Below are positions 27,692 to 39,034 of a DNA stretch of 39,147 nucleotides, piece by piece. The position numbers and the translations under genes are program-made. The stretch lies in the NCBI RefSeq assembly GCF_008107685.1, contig NZ_VIRF01000085.1, positions 1 through 39,147 on the forward strand, in the 5' to 3' direction. Numbering within the stretch: position 1 is the first letter of the stretch; each line of letters opens with the position of its first letter. The stretch is from Novosphingobium sp. BW1 (GTDB lineage: Bacteria; Pseudomonadota; Alphaproteobacteria; Sphingomonadales; Sphingomonadaceae). The notes below the pieces were generated by a model. That model did not search any database. It was not told the DNA's origin and worked only from the letters and a program-made list of their open reading frames with translations.

Positions 27692-28139
27692 ACGAACCTC
27701 GCTGCAAGGTGAGAGCCGCCGCAAGGGTGCCGGAGATCCTGCAACGCTCCGCGTGCCTTGCCATGTGCAGGCGCGTGAAGCGGGACCTCCGCCGGTACCT
27801 TGCGAGTAGGCACGTGTTCATCCTCAGGGTGCCCCACCAGCCGAAGTCTGCCCATGCCATTTGCATCCGTTTACGAGTTAGCACGGGCGCGCTGCCTGCA
27901 AGTTGGGCGCAGTAGCCCCGCCGGCCGCGCCTTCCCGGCCGGTACAGACATGATCGGAAGAGGCCTAGATAAGGTTGCAGTGCAGCATGTGCGCGCGATT
28001 GGAGGGGTTTTTCCCGCATGTTCCGGACGTCTGCGCGATGCCGCGGGCGCGATACCACCGAAATGGAGGCTCCTGCGATACTATGCAGGTCTGCGTAAGG
28101 ATAGTCTGGCTGCACTGACCGGCCATGGAGACCCGCAGG
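27692..28139. other. 448-base divergent intergenic region
   Basis: It lies between the GT2 gene (minus) and the second sulfotransferase (plus) and must hold both promoters. AT-rich stretches are around 27810-27880 and 27950-27980. No gene, tRNA or strong hairpin is supported. Confidence 0.45.
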
Positions 28140-29129
28140 ATGCAGGACACGATCGAACGCCGCATAGGCATCGCCGCCGAACCGGACAAACGGCGGGAAA
28201 AACCGGGACAGTCTGCCGGGACGGGGGATCGCGCGGCGGCGCTGGCGCAGGTGGCGGTCGCGGCCGGGCGGCCCAACCTGTTCGTGATTGGCGCGTCGAA
28301 GTCGGGCTCCAGCGCGCTGCATGCCTACCTGCGCCAGCACCCCGATATCGCGATGAGCACCGAGAAGGAGCCTTGCTTCTTCGTCGATCCGGCTGAGCTG
28401 GCGCAGGCTTGGCCGATCATGGCGCGGCGCGCCTGCTCGCACGAGCCTGGTGCCTATCTCGCGCTGTGGCAGGGGCGCGCACAGGCCCGCTACCGCGGCG
28501 AGGGCAGCGTCTACTATTCGCAGGCTCCGGCACGCAGTGGCGTGGCGGCGCGGATCGCGGCGACCGTGCCGGAGGCGCGCATCATTTACGTCGTGCGCGA
28601 ACCGGTCTCGCGGGCCATCGCGCACTACTGGCAGCGTGCCAAGGAATTCCAGGAGCGCCTGCCGATCGAACGGGCCATGCGGGAGAACCCGATCTACCGG
28701 GATACCTCCGACTATGCCCTGCAACTGGCCGAATACCGCGCCCATTTCCCGCCCGAGCAGATCCACGTGTTCGCGGCCGAGGAACTTCGCCGTGACCGGC
28801 GCCGCGTGCTCGACGAGTGCTTTGCCTGGCTGGGTCTTCCCGGCGTTGATTATGCCAAGGCGGACCTCGCCGAACGGCACCGCTCGCCACCTACCAGCCG
28901 GCGCGAGCGCTTTCCCTTCGTGCGGATATTGCGCGATTCCGCGCTCTGGGCCGGGATGCGTGGGCACCTGCCGGACCGTTTGGTCGGAAAATTGCGGGCG
29001 GCGGCAACGGTTTCCTTCGACAAGCAGGAGGTCGATGAAGCGGCAGCGCGCGCCTACCTTGCCGAGTACCTCGCGCCGCGCCGGGCCGCCTTCGAGGCGA
29101 TGATCGGCCGAACGATGGACGCCTGGTAG
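28140..29129 (+). CDS. PAPS-dependent sulfotransferase, second type
   Basis: 329 residues from ATG 28140, with GGAG nine bases upstream; ATG 28125 is five codons further out. The 5'-phosphosulfate loop is FVIGASKSGSSALHAYL (G51-S58), and STEKEPCFF (73-81) is the conserved KExhFF motif of heparan/chondroitin-type carbohydrate sulfotransferases. The 3'-phosphate site is IIYVVREPVSRAIAHYW (R153 and S157). YALQLAEYRAHFPPEQIHVF and RRVLDECFAWLGLP are further family-like parts. Unlike the first sulfotransferase, which has RCGST and no KExhFF, so the two likely act on different positions. Cytoplasmic. Same direction as the Wzy-like gene, 90 bases ahead. Confidence 0.88.
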   Translation: MQDTIERRIGIAAEPDKRREKPGQSAGTGDRAAALAQVAVAAGRPNLFVIGASKSGSSALHAYLRQHPDIAMSTEKEPCFFVDPAELAQAWPIMARRACSHEPGAYLALWQGRAQARYRGEGSVYYSQAPARSGVAARIAATVPEARIIYVVREPVSRAIAHYWQRAKEFQERLPIERAMRENPIYRDTSDYALQLAEYRAHFPPEQIHVFAAEELRRDRRRVLDECFAWLGLPGVDYAKADLAERHRSPPTSRRERFPFVRILRDSALWAGMRGHLPDRLVGKLRAAATVSFDKQEVDEAAARAYLAEYLAPRRAAFEAMIGRTMDAW

Positions 29130-29219
29130 GATGGTGTGTCGGGCGGGCGCCGGAGCGGCGCGAAGCCAGGGGCATGGTGGCGCAGCCTTGTGGCTCGGTG
29201 CGGCTTCGGGGGGCGCGCG

Positions 29220-30659
29220 ATGACACTGCTTCCTATCCTTGTTTTCTGGGTGCTCCTGGCTTGGGGGATGGCCGGGCCGCGCAGCGTCCTTCTCTACCTT
29301 TTCTTTGCGACGATGCCGTTCGGCGCCTTCGCGGTGCTTCCGACGGGACTGACCGGGGGGCTGACCTTCACGCCCACGCCGGTGGTGGCGCTGGCGCTGG
29401 TCTTGCGGACCTTCCTGCGGCCAGGCGGCGCGGGCGCACTGCTGGGTCTTGCGCTCCGGCCCGAACGGCTCTTGCTGCTGGCCTCGTTCGGCGTGGTGGC
29501 GGTCATCGTCACGCTGTTCATGCCGCGCCTGTTTGCAGGGGTCATCGAAGTCGTGCCCGTGCGCGGCGACCTTGATCAGACGGTGCCCTTGCGGCCCAAC
29601 CAGCAGAACATCTCGCAACTGGCCTATCTGTTGATCGCGCTGGCCAGTGTCTTTGCCTTTGCCCGGCTTCTGCGCAGCCCGCGCCTGCGCCAGCACGCCT
29701 ACCGCGCCTTGTGCCTGGGCGGGGTGGTCGCGGTGCTGACCGGGCTGCTCGATCTGGCGGCGGGGAGCATGCCGCTGGATGGGCTGCTCGCCCCGTTCCG
29801 CACCGCGAGCTATGCTCTTGCCGTCGATGTCGAAGTGCTGGGTGGCAAGCGCGTGGTGGGCCTCATGCCCGAGGCCTCGGCCTACGGCGGATTGTGCCTG
29901 GCCTTCCTGTGCGCGATCCATTTCTATTGCCGGGCCATGTGGGCAGGGCCGGTGCGCGACATTGCGGCTCCGCTCCTGGTCCTCGCCCTGATCGGGTTCA
30001 TCTGGCTCGCGCGTTCGAGCGGCGCCTACGTGGGATTTGCCGTGTTCGTGATGCTGGCCGTGCTGGACTGGTGCCTGCGGCTGGGCGCGCGAGGGCGCGG
30101 CGCGCGGCGGGGTGTCGCGGGTGAACTGGGCTTCGTGGTGGTGCTGGTGATCGGCCTGTGCCTGGTGGTGATCGTCATGCCCCATGCGTTGGACCCGGTC
30201 TATGAGCTGGTGGATCGTATGGTGTTTCAGAAGGGATCGTCGGACTCCTACGAGCAGCGCGGCATGTGGCGGCGCGTGGCCTTTGAGGGACTACTCTCGA
30301 CCCAGGGTCTGGGGCTGGGCCTGGGCAGCGCGCGCACGTCCAGCAGCCTGGTCGCGATCCTGAGCGGAACCGGCCTTCTGGGCGGGGCCCTGTACTACGG
30401 CTTCTTCCTGCAGTGCCTGTTGCGCACGGGCCGTGATCGGATGGGAGAGGCATCCTTCGTCTTCAGTGCCTTCCGCTTTGCAGCCATGCCGGGCTTCGTC
30501 GTGGGCCTGATGGTGGGGAGCGCGGATTTCGGCGGTATGCTGGCCTTCGGCTTTGGTCTTGTCAGCGCGTTGGCCGACGACGTGCGCAGGGCGACCCGGC
30601 GGCGTCCGGTTCGCTCCGGGCACCTATGGGGCCCGGAGAACGCTCTCGCCGTGCCGTAA
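29220..30659 (+). CDS. O-antigen polymerase/ligase-like membrane protein (Wzy-like)
   Basis: 479 residues from ATG 29220 (MTLLPILVFWVLLAWGMAG), preceded by GGGGGG. An upstream in-frame reading from 29136 adds a basic stretch with no membrane character. There are about ten to twelve hydrophobic segments, a long periplasmic-type loop between about 105 and 150 (ending DLDQTVPLRPNQQNISQLAY) and a second loop with DSYEQRGMWRRVAFEGLLST near 340-360. This layout of O-antigen ligase/polymerase family proteins, with Arg-containing periplasmic loops, is what supports the call; sequence identity in the family is always low. It would polymerise or transfer the flipped repeat units. Inner membrane. Probable operon with the preceding sulfotransferase. 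Confidence 0.75.
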   Translation: MTLLPILVFWVLLAWGMAGPRSVLLYLFFATMPFGAFAVLPTGLTGGLTFTPTPVVALALVLRTFLRPGGAGALLGLALRPERLLLLASFGVVAVIVTLFMPRLFAGVIEVVPVRGDLDQTVPLRPNQQNISQLAYLLIALASVFAFARLLRSPRLRQHAYRALCLGGVVAVLTGLLDLAAGSMPLDGLLAPFRTASYALAVDVEVLGGKRVVGLMPEASAYGGLCLAFLCAIHFYCRAMWAGPVRDIAAPLLVLALIGFIWLARSSGAYVGFAVFVMLAVLDWCLRLGARGRGARRGVAGELGFVVVLVIGLCLVVIVMPHALDPVYELVDRMVFQKGSSDSYEQRGMWRRVAFEGLLSTQGLGLGLGSARTSSSLVAILSGTGLLGGALYYGFFLQCLLRTGRDRMGEASFVFSAFRFAAMPGFVVGLMVGSADFGGMLAFGFGLVSALADDVRRATRRRPVRSGHLWGPENALAVP

Positions 30660-30704
30660 GGGGGAAACCCAGTAAGGAAATGGGCGTGGAAAGGGAGTCG
30701 CTCT

Positions 30705-30820
30705 TTCAAGGGGCGATCGCCGCTTGCCCCCCAAATGGGCGACCTCAGCTCTTTCCGCCAAGACGGCGCGCTGGACGTGCACTCACCAGTCTGGTGTACC
30801 CGAGGGCGATGGCCCTCGAA
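30705..30820. repeat. two-palindrome interspersed repeat
   Basis: CAAGGGGCGATCGCCGCTTG (30707-30726) and CGAGGGCGATGGCCCTCG (30801-30818) are separated by about 75 bases. TGTCCTTCTT follows, as after copy 2. It lies between the Wzy-like and the GNAT gene, which are convergent, so it may also end their transcripts. Confidence 0.75.
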
Positions 30821-30860
30821 TCTGTCCTTCTTGTGACCTTCGTCTCTGCCCTTTGCAGAT

Positions 30861-31409
30861 TCAAAGGGCCGTGCGCATCCGCCGGAAAGGGATGGTGAGG
30901 CCCGCCGTTTCTGCTTCTACATCCTCGACAGCGACATAGCCGCAGGCACGGTAGAGCGGTTCACCGCTCAGCGTGGCCATCAATTCGGCGTAGGTAAAGC
31001 CCCTGTCGGCGGCCGCCTCTTCGCAGCGCTGCAGGACGACGCGGGCGATCCCCCGACGGGTAAAGTCGGGGTGGGTGTACATGGCCCGGATGCGTGCGGG
31101 ATCGCGCCCCGGGTCGAGCGTGGCCGGGTCGCGCAGCGCGGCGCTGTGATCGCCGCCATAGAGCGTCGCGCGGTAACTCCATCCCCCACACCCGGCAAGC
31201 TGGCCGTCGATCTCGGCCAGGAGGTACGTGCCATCCGTGATCAACTGGGTGTCGAGCCCCATGAGGTGGTGGCTTGCAGCCACCTGCTCGCAGGTCAGCC
31301 AGGAGGTTTGCAGCGTGTCGATCGCGCTCTGGATGAGATTGCGGATGCGGGGCAGGTCCCGCGCGCTGGCCCAGCGCGTGGTGAGTGCGGAAGGCTGGGT
31401 GCGGGTCAT
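30861..31409 (-). CDS. GNAT-family N-acetyltransferase
   Basis: 182 residues from ATG 31409 (MTRTQPSALTTRWASARDLP). The GNAT core is visible: RWASARDLPRIRNLIQSAID (motif C/D start), TYLLAEIDGQLAGCGGWS, RAMYTHPDFTRRGIARVVLQ (acetyl-CoA pyrophosphate loop of the type R-x-x-G-x-A) and YAELMATLSGEPLYRACGY. It transfers an acetyl group from acetyl-CoA to an amine; the target is unknown. An in-frame reading upstream of ATG 31409 crosses a repeat, so it is not used. Cytoplasmic. No RBS is clear. Confidence 0.82.
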   Translation of the reverse strand: MTRTQPSALTTRWASARDLPRIRNLIQSAIDTLQTSWLTCEQVAASHHLMGLDTQLITDGTYLLAEIDGQLAGCGGWSYRATLYGGDHSAALRDPATLDPGRDPARIRAMYTHPDFTRRGIARVVLQRCEEAAADRGFTYAELMATLSGEPLYRACGYVAVEDVEAETAGLTIPFRRMRTAL

Positions 31410-31797
31410 GCTAAAGGTCCGTAACTGGGGCAGGAGGAGGGCGTGGACTGGTACGCGATGGCTCGCAGCCTGCCCAGAGGGGGCTGGCGCCAAGTCGTGG
31501 AAACAGGAAGAAGGATGCCGAGGGCTATCGCCCTCTGGCTCCCCTAACTGGCGCGCTGACCTTTTGCCCGGCGCCGTCGCGGGAAAAGGTGCGGTCGCCG
31601 ATGCCGGGGCAGGGGCGATGACGATGAAATTGTTGGCAAAGCTTGGTGTGGCCTTGATGGCATCGTGCAGCGTGGCGGGACTGTCCATCCCGGCCCAGCC
31701 CCAAGCCCAACCTCAGCCCGAGCCCGGTGCCTGCGGGCGAACATCAGCTGACGATGCGGGGAACTGTCGCGCGACGGCTCCCCGTTTTGCGTGCGAG
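31410..31797. other. 388-base region without a gene
   Basis: Between the GNAT start and the diguanylate cyclase stop, both on the minus strand. It holds the repeat at 31518-31625 and a low-complexity CCCAGCCCCAAGCCC stretch (31692-31725). A plus-strand reading MKLLAKLGVALMASCSVAGL (from about 31624) resembles a signal peptide but is followed by Pro/Gln repeats only. I do not call a gene. Confidence 0.4.
31518..31625. repeat. two-palindrome interspersed repeat, reversed and worn copy
   Basis: CCGAGGGCTATCGCCCTCTG (31518-31537), then GCTCCCCTAACTGGCGCGC, which matches the TCCCCGAACTGT-type internal segment, and a worn GGCAGGGGCGATG near 31608-31620. AGGAAGAAGGAT precedes it. The order is that of the copy at 18437. 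Confidence 0.6.
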
Positions 31798-32823
31798 TCA
31801 GGTGCGCGCGTGGCGTGCCTTCTTTTCGACGTACATGGCCGCATCGGCGTGCTTCAGGGCCTCCTGCGGAGTATAGCGAGCCGGATCGGCGCAAATCACG
31901 CCGAGACTGGGGCCTGCGTAGTCCAGCGTGCAGGTGTCGAGCACGATGCGTCCCTGAAGCAAGGGGGTCAGGCGGGCGCGCAAGGCGTCGGCGGGGTCTC
32001 CTGCGTCCTCGGCACCCTCGGCATTGGGGGAGCCAAGTCCCACGACGACGAACTCGTCGCCACCCACGCGGCCCAGGATGTCGCTGCTGCGCATGCCGTC
32101 CTGCAGCCGCTCGGCGATTTCGATGAGGAAGGCGTCGCCGGCATCGTGGCCATGGACATCGTTGATCGCCTTGAAGCCATCGAGGTCGATAAAGGCGACG
32201 AGGACGCTGCGGCCCTCGCGCAGGGCAAGCGCGAAGAGGCGCTGCATGTCGTGTTTCAGCGCGCGGCGGTTGGGAAGGCGGGTCAGCGGGTCGGTGTTGG
32301 AAAAGGCCTCAAGCTGGAGGTTGGCCGCGCGTAGCCGGTCCAGCATGTGTTCGCGCTGAAGGTGCTGCTCGATCAGCGTACCGAACAGGGTGAGCGCCTG
32401 GCGCCCCTGCGCATTGAGCGGCTGGCAGGTGGTGCTGGCCGCGCACAACGTCCCGAACAGCGTGCCATCTTCAAGATGCAGCGGCGTGGTAACGTAAGTA
32501 CGGATGCCAAGCGCGCGGGCGGCCTCGGAATCGCCCCAGCAGGCCTGCGCGTCCTCGGTCATGGGACGTCCCTCGTCGAGCGCGCGCTTGCACAAGGTGT
32601 CGTGCCAGGGCACCGAAAGGCCCTCGGGGATCTGCATTTGCGCGCTGTTGCGCGCATAGAGGATGGTCTGCAGCCCCTCGTCGAGGTCGATGCGGGTGAG
32701 GTAGGTGCTCTCCAGTCCGGTGATGAGTTCGAGCAGGTCGAGCAGCGGACGCGTCAGTTGCTCCGTCGACTGCGCCGCAGTGACGGTTTCCGACAAGCAA
32801 TCGAGCAAACCATTCGGTGTCAT
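31798..32823 (-). CDS. GAF-GGDEF diguanylate cyclase
   Basis: 341 residues from ATG 32823 (MTPNGLLDCLSETVTAAQST). Residues about 15-160 fold as a GAF sensor domain (LIRIDLDEG-type start, YVTTPLHLEDGTLFGTLCAA). The GGDEF domain follows at about 175-335: DPLTRLPNRRAL, FIDLDGFKAINDVHGHDAGD and GRVGGDEFVVV, with GGDEF at 254-258. The RxxD product-inhibition site is present as RSSD, five residues before GGDEF (245-248), so the enzyme should be feedback-inhibited. It makes cyclic di-GMP from two GTP. No transmembrane segment, so the GAF domain likely reads a cytoplasmic signal. It is near, but not in an operon with, the exopolysaccharide genes. Confidence 0.93.
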   Translation of the reverse strand: MTPNGLLDCLSETVTAAQSTEQLTRPLLDLLELITGLESTYLTRIDLDEGLQTILYARNSAQMQIPEGLSVPWHDTLCKRALDEGRPMTEDAQACWGDSEAARALGIRTYVTTPLHLEDGTLFGTLCAASTTCQPLNAQGRQALTLFGTLIEQHLQREHMLDRLRAANLQLEAFSNTDPLTRLPNRRALKHDMQRLFALALREGRSVLVAFIDLDGFKAINDVHGHDAGDAFLIEIAERLQDGMRSSDILGRVGGDEFVVVGLGSPNAEGAEDAGDPADALRARLTPLLQGRIVLDTCTLDYAGPSLGVICADPARYTPQEALKHADAAMYVEKKARHART

Positions 32824-33073
32824 GCGAATTTCCGCTTCCGGCAAAGGCCAGCTACCGCTCCAATGAGTGCATTTTTTTAAGTAGTTCTGCCTTATCGTGG
32901 CTGCCAAATGGTGAAGGGATCGGACCGCAAGGAACGCTCGCGGGTGTGAAATATGCGTTTGTGGGAAGCGGCAATGGCTCCTTGGATCAGATTTCCTTTC
33001 TCCTCCTCCCATACAAACGCCCCGCCATGGCCAGAGCCACGACAAGGCGTTTGTGCTTCCCGGTGTGCCGCGA

Positions 33074-33952
33074 TCAGAGGCCGTCGAGACCCTTGCTGAC
33101 GAGAATGTTCACGGCGACGCGGCGGTTCTGCGCCTTGCCGTACTCGGTCGTGTTGTCGGCCAGCGGGTCGGCTTCGGCCATGCCGGTGGGTGTGAGCATG
33201 CGGTAGGGCTTCCAGCCGCAAGCCTGCTGCAGGTAGTTCACGACGCCCGCGGCGCGCTTTTCGCTCAGCATCTGGTTGAATTCCTGGCTGCCTGTGGAAT
33301 CGGTGTACCCCACAACCAGCATCAGCGCGTTGTCCATACCTTCGGCGGCGCTGGCGGTGGCGCACAGGTCCGCCTTGGCTTCGCTCGACAGGTTCCATTT
33401 GCCGGTGGCGAAGTTGACGTTGGTGGTGCCCTTGATGTTGTACTTGTCGATGTCGCCCATGCGCCCGCGCAGGGCCTCGGTGGCGGCGGTCTGTTCGGCG
33501 AAGCCCTGTTCGGTGCCGTTGCGGATCATCGCCGCAGTCTCGAAGTCGTCCTTCTGGAACTTGATGCGGCTGGCCACGAGATCGCCCGAGGGGTTCTGCA
33601 TGGTGCGCACGTCGACGGGGAGGCCGTTCAGCAGCGCCTGGTCGGTGCGGTCCTTCGAACTGATGCCGAAGATACCCGACTTGGAAACAATCTGCGTGGT
33701 CTGGTCGAGCGTCACGACGTTGCGCGCGCCGTCCTCGCCGGTGATTTGCAGACGGTTGCCGTCGCGTGCGGAGATGAAGCCTTCCAGTTCGGGGCCTTCG
33801 ACCATTTCGGCGGTGTCGGCCGGCGCGTCGCTGTACATGGTGGCGGTGAGCTCGGCATCGCCGGAGCCCTGGTCCTGCGCCGTGGCGGTGCCCCCCGCGG
33901 CCAGCGCCCCGAGCGCGAGAGCAATCGCCGGTTTGTTCGAAATGACTCGCAT
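33074..33952 (-). CDS. OmpA-family protein with N-terminal OB-like domain
   Basis: 292 residues from ATG 33952 (MRVISNKPAIALALGALAAG), with GGAGGAA upstream. Signal peptide to about TATAQ (26). Residues 52-135 (LEGFISARDGNRLQITGEDG, VVTLDQTTQIV, LLNGLPVDVRT, DLVASRIKFQ) have the alternating-strand pattern of small OB-like domains (DUF5666-like). The C-terminal part is the OmpA/peptidoglycan-binding domain: VNFATGKWNLS, VVGYTDSTGSQEFNQMLSEK (the TD...NxxLSxxRA motif) and NRRVAVNILVS. No beta-barrel. It is therefore periplasmic or outer-membrane-associated and binds peptidoglycan through diaminopimelate. Role: envelope stability, or a partner of another system. Confidence 0.85.
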   Translation of the reverse strand: MRVISNKPAIALALGALAAGGTATAQDQGSGDAELTATMYSDAPADTAEMVEGPELEGFISARDGNRLQITGEDGARNVVTLDQTTQIVSKSGIFGISSKDRTDQALLNGLPVDVRTMQNPSGDLVASRIKFQKDDFETAAMIRNGTEQGFAEQTAATEALRGRMGDIDKYNIKGTTNVNFATGKWNLSSEAKADLCATASAAEGMDNALMLVVGYTDSTGSQEFNQMLSEKRAAGVVNYLQQACGWKPYRMLTPTGMAEADPLADNTTEYGKAQNRRVAVNILVSKGLDGL

Positions 33953-34322
33953 TACGTTTCTTCCTCCGTTTCGTGTCACCGGGACAATCGGTCCGCGAAA
34001 AAGGTGCCCTTTTTCGCCCCCCTCTCGGCTGTGCCCGGCGCCTGGATAAATTCGTTCCTGGTCGCGTCCGCAGACAAGGCCGATGCCTTTTCCACGAACG
34101 CGGTGGACTTTCTGAGTGTTGTCCGGATGCTTGCCCATAAATGAACACAAGGCCCGAGAGACTTTCTTGTGCGGGTACCTGAGCGCCGGGCGCGATGAAC
34201 CGTTCCGACACGCTCGGAGGAAGATGCTTTTTCGAAAGGCAGGACGTCGACGCAAAAAGAGCCGGATTGCTCCGGCTCTTTTCTTTCACATGGTGAACTT
34301 CGGGACAGAAGTTCGGGGGAGA
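33953..34322. other. 370-base region with terminator, no gene
   Basis: Contains the upstream region of the OmpA-like gene and the terminator at 34254-34284 of the RTX gene. No other gene or RNA is supported. Confidence 0.45.
34254..34284. terminator. rho-independent terminator, bidirectional
   Basis: AAAGAGCCGGA (34256-34266) pairs perfectly with TCCGGCTCTTT (34271-34281) around TTGC; A-run on one side, T-run on the other. On the minus strand it is about 40-60 bases beyond the RTX protein stop. Confidence 0.88.
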
Positions 34323-34916
34323 TCAGATGAACATGACATCCGCCATGGTGACTTCCGAATCGTAGAACGTCACCGTGGTTCCGCCATAGGTCATGATCGT
34401 GTTGCCCGAGCTTTCGATATAGGTGAAGCTGGGGCCAGAGCCGTCGTTTTCGGTCAGGACGACATGGTCAATCCCGACTTCGAAATCGAAGACCTTGTCG
34501 GTGCCGTCGTCCATATCAAAAATGAAGAAATCCTCGTAATTTTCGTTGTCGTCGTCGTCGTTCGGGTTGTCGCCGTAGAGGACGTCATCCCCATCGCCGC
34601 CGATGATGATGTCGGAGCCGTCGCCGCCGTAGATGCGGTCGTTCTGGCCGCCACCATCAAGGTAGTCGTTCCCCGCACCGCCCCAGAGCTTGTCATTTGA
34701 GCCTTGCCCGTAAAGCTCGTCGTTGCCGTCGCCGCCGTAGAGCTTGTCCTGGTTGGCACCGCCCTTGGCGATGTCATCGCCCGCCCCGGCCTTGATGATG
34801 TCCAGGGCGCCGCCGCCATCGAGTTCATCGTTACCGGCGGTGCCATTGATGACGTTGTCGAATTCGTTGCCTTCAACCAGACCGCCACCTTCTTCGGCGT
34901 TGATGATCTCAGCCAT
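34323..34916 (-). CDS. small RTX calcium-binding protein, type I secretion substrate
   Basis: 197 residues from ATG 34916 (MAEIINAEEGGGLVEGNEFD), with AAAGGAAG eight bases upstream. Residues about 25-125 hold some ten RTX nonapeptides (GGxGxDxxx), for example AGAGDDIAK, GGDGNDELYG, GGAGNDYLDG, GGDGSDIII, GGDGDDVLYG, which bind Ca2+ in a beta-roll outside the cell. A D/N-rich patch (PNDDDDNENYED) follows. The C-terminal part FDFEVGIDHVVLTEND and the end TMADVMFI resemble the secretion-signal region of RTX proteins. No Sec signal. It has no enzymatic domain, so it could be an adhesin, a matrix component or an accessory of the protease encoded upstream (same strand, 540-base gap). No exporter genes are in the window. 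Confidence 0.85.
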   Translation of the reverse strand: MAEIINAEEGGGLVEGNEFDNVINGTAGNDELDGGGALDIIKAGAGDDIAKGGANQDKLYGGDGNDELYGQGSNDKLWGGAGNDYLDGGGQNDRIYGGDGSDIIIGGDGDDVLYGDNPNDDDDNENYEDFFIFDMDDGTDKVFDFEVGIDHVVLTENDGSGPSFTYIESSGNTIMTYGGTTVTFYDSEVTMADVMFI

Positions 34917-35455
34917 GTAAACTTCCTTTCGCATCTCACTGCATCTTGCATTTGTTGAGCCGGGCACTGCGTGCCCGGCGGTGTGCACAGCTTGCAGCGA
35001 CCCCCTGTTGTGTACTTCGCAGGCGCTTACGCGGGCGAAGCCGTCATTCTTGCAAGGCCGACCGGAAGTTCTGTCCCGGCCATCTGTGTCTTGGCGATAG
35101 CACCAGCCGGGGGGAGGCGTTCCACGGTTAAGAATCCGAAACCGAGTTTGTTTACTATGAAGTTCTACGTATTTCTGGAGTTGTGGCCGGAATTGCGTCG
35201 TGTTCTCGGGTATTTGGGCTGCCCTTGAACCAGGAAGCCCGCCCGTACTGGAGGTACCTTGCGCATTTCGTCGCAAGACTTGCACGTGTTGTGGGCGTCA
35301 GTGCGCTACGTGTTTGCGCGTGGTTGTGGGGGCGGGTGGGCCATTCTGCCCGCGATTCTGTCGGCCGGTGGGGTGGACAGGCGGTCCGTCGACAGCAAAG
35401 GCTGGACCCTGCGTGCAGGGCCCGGCCTCTCCCGGTCGTGATATGTCTAAGGGGA
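34917..35455. other. 539-base region between the two RTX genes
   Basis: No gene supported. CCCTGCGTGCAGGG at about 35407-35420 is a perfect small hairpin 36 bases after the protease stop and may help end its transcript. GTTAAGAATCCGAAACC and TTGTTTACTATG (35125-35160) are AT-rich and mark the likely promoter zone of the small RTX gene. Confidence 0.4.
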
Positions 35456-38077
<2,622 letters not shown>

Positions 38078-39034
38078 GTGATCAATCCCTTGTTTTAAAT
38101 AGGTTGTCGGCGTGTCTGTCGTGGCCTGCAGACGGTGTGCCGCTCGACTGATCAGCGAATTAGGTGCCCGCTGGTGAACGCCACCTAAGTGGGCGTAGTG
38201 AACTTATTTTAACGCGATATCTGCGTATTTATTACTTGAATCTCGATCTTTAGATACGTGTTTGCCCGGCGTTTCGGAGGATGCGTAGTCGCCTGCAATC
38301 GTGGCCCGCGCCGAAGCCATTTGCGCGTTAGGTCCATGTTCACCATGTTGGGGCGGGGCGATCGATGCAGGTCGAGCGGGGAGGGCGGACGCCTACAAAA
38401 CTAGGGGGACGTCCGGGATGGTGCCGGTTCCGCTTGCGACGCTACCGAACCGCCTGTCGCGCATTTTTTCGCGTCTGAACCCTTTTTTGGGGGGGCGGGG
38501 CGAGTTGAGGCGGCGACCCATCGCCTGTAATTCGCAGTTCATGGCCGGAGCGATTCGATGTGGGGGAAGGGGCCACTGCGGCTCCGGTGCCTCTATATAA
38601 CGAGCCCGTTGGCGCGGATCCGGAAGAGGCAGGTCTGATCCAAGGGGAATGGATACCGCGCCCTGTAGTAGAAGAGTCGTATCTGCGAGAGCCGGACATG
38701 CGGATGGGAACCTGGGCAGTAGGAATAGGATTTTCCAAGGGGCATTGCGCTCGGGCACACCGAACTGTCTGGGATAGCTCCCGCACGCGACCTTGGCTGA
38801 GAGGAAAGGTGTGGCTGGGAGAAAGGAAGGGAGCATCCACTCAGCTCCATGTACTCGCTTGTCAGGAATACAGCGCCGGCTGGCGCATGCTAAAGGCGAT
38901 TGATTACGAAAGCCCGAGGGCGATGGTCCTTGGCGTCATCCTTTCCGCCCCGCCTTCCCAAGACCCGGTCACATGCATTTGCGGGGCTCGGCGTAGTTTT
39001 CCACAAGAGCCGTAATTGGCTTTGAAAAAAGGGT
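38078..39034. other. 957-base region without a supported gene
   Basis: 38170-38260 is markedly AT-rich and probably holds the promoter of the protease. Further right, short homopolymer runs occur (about 38463-38500), then an interspersed-repeat copy at 38733-38935. A 151-residue plus-strand reading (from 38560) overlaps the repeat and has no family-like features. Nothing else was recognised. Confidence 0.5.
38733..38935. repeat. interspersed repeat family, long or split copy
   Basis: A worn TTCCAAGGGGCATTGCGCTC (about 38734-38753) is followed by GGGCACACCGAACTGTCTGG, matching the internal CCGAACTGT segment, and some 150 bases later by CCCGAGGGCGATGGTCCTTGG (38913-38933). The spacing is twice that of other copies, so it may be an insertion or two partial copies. 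Confidence 0.5.

Noticed and set aside
26682..30185. 1167-residue minus-strand reading spanning four genes
   Set aside because: Only its last third is the real GT2 enzyme; the remainder runs antisense to the sulfotransferase and Wzy-like genes.
33013..33054. ACAAACGCC...GGCGTTTGT inverted repeat after the OmpA-like gene
   Set aside because: A nine-base-pair stem with a 24-base loop and no T-run; it could be a weak terminator but the support is too thin for a feature.
38560..39015. 151-residue plus-strand reading near the right edge
   Set aside because: It runs through the interspersed repeat and lacks any recognisable motif or RBS.
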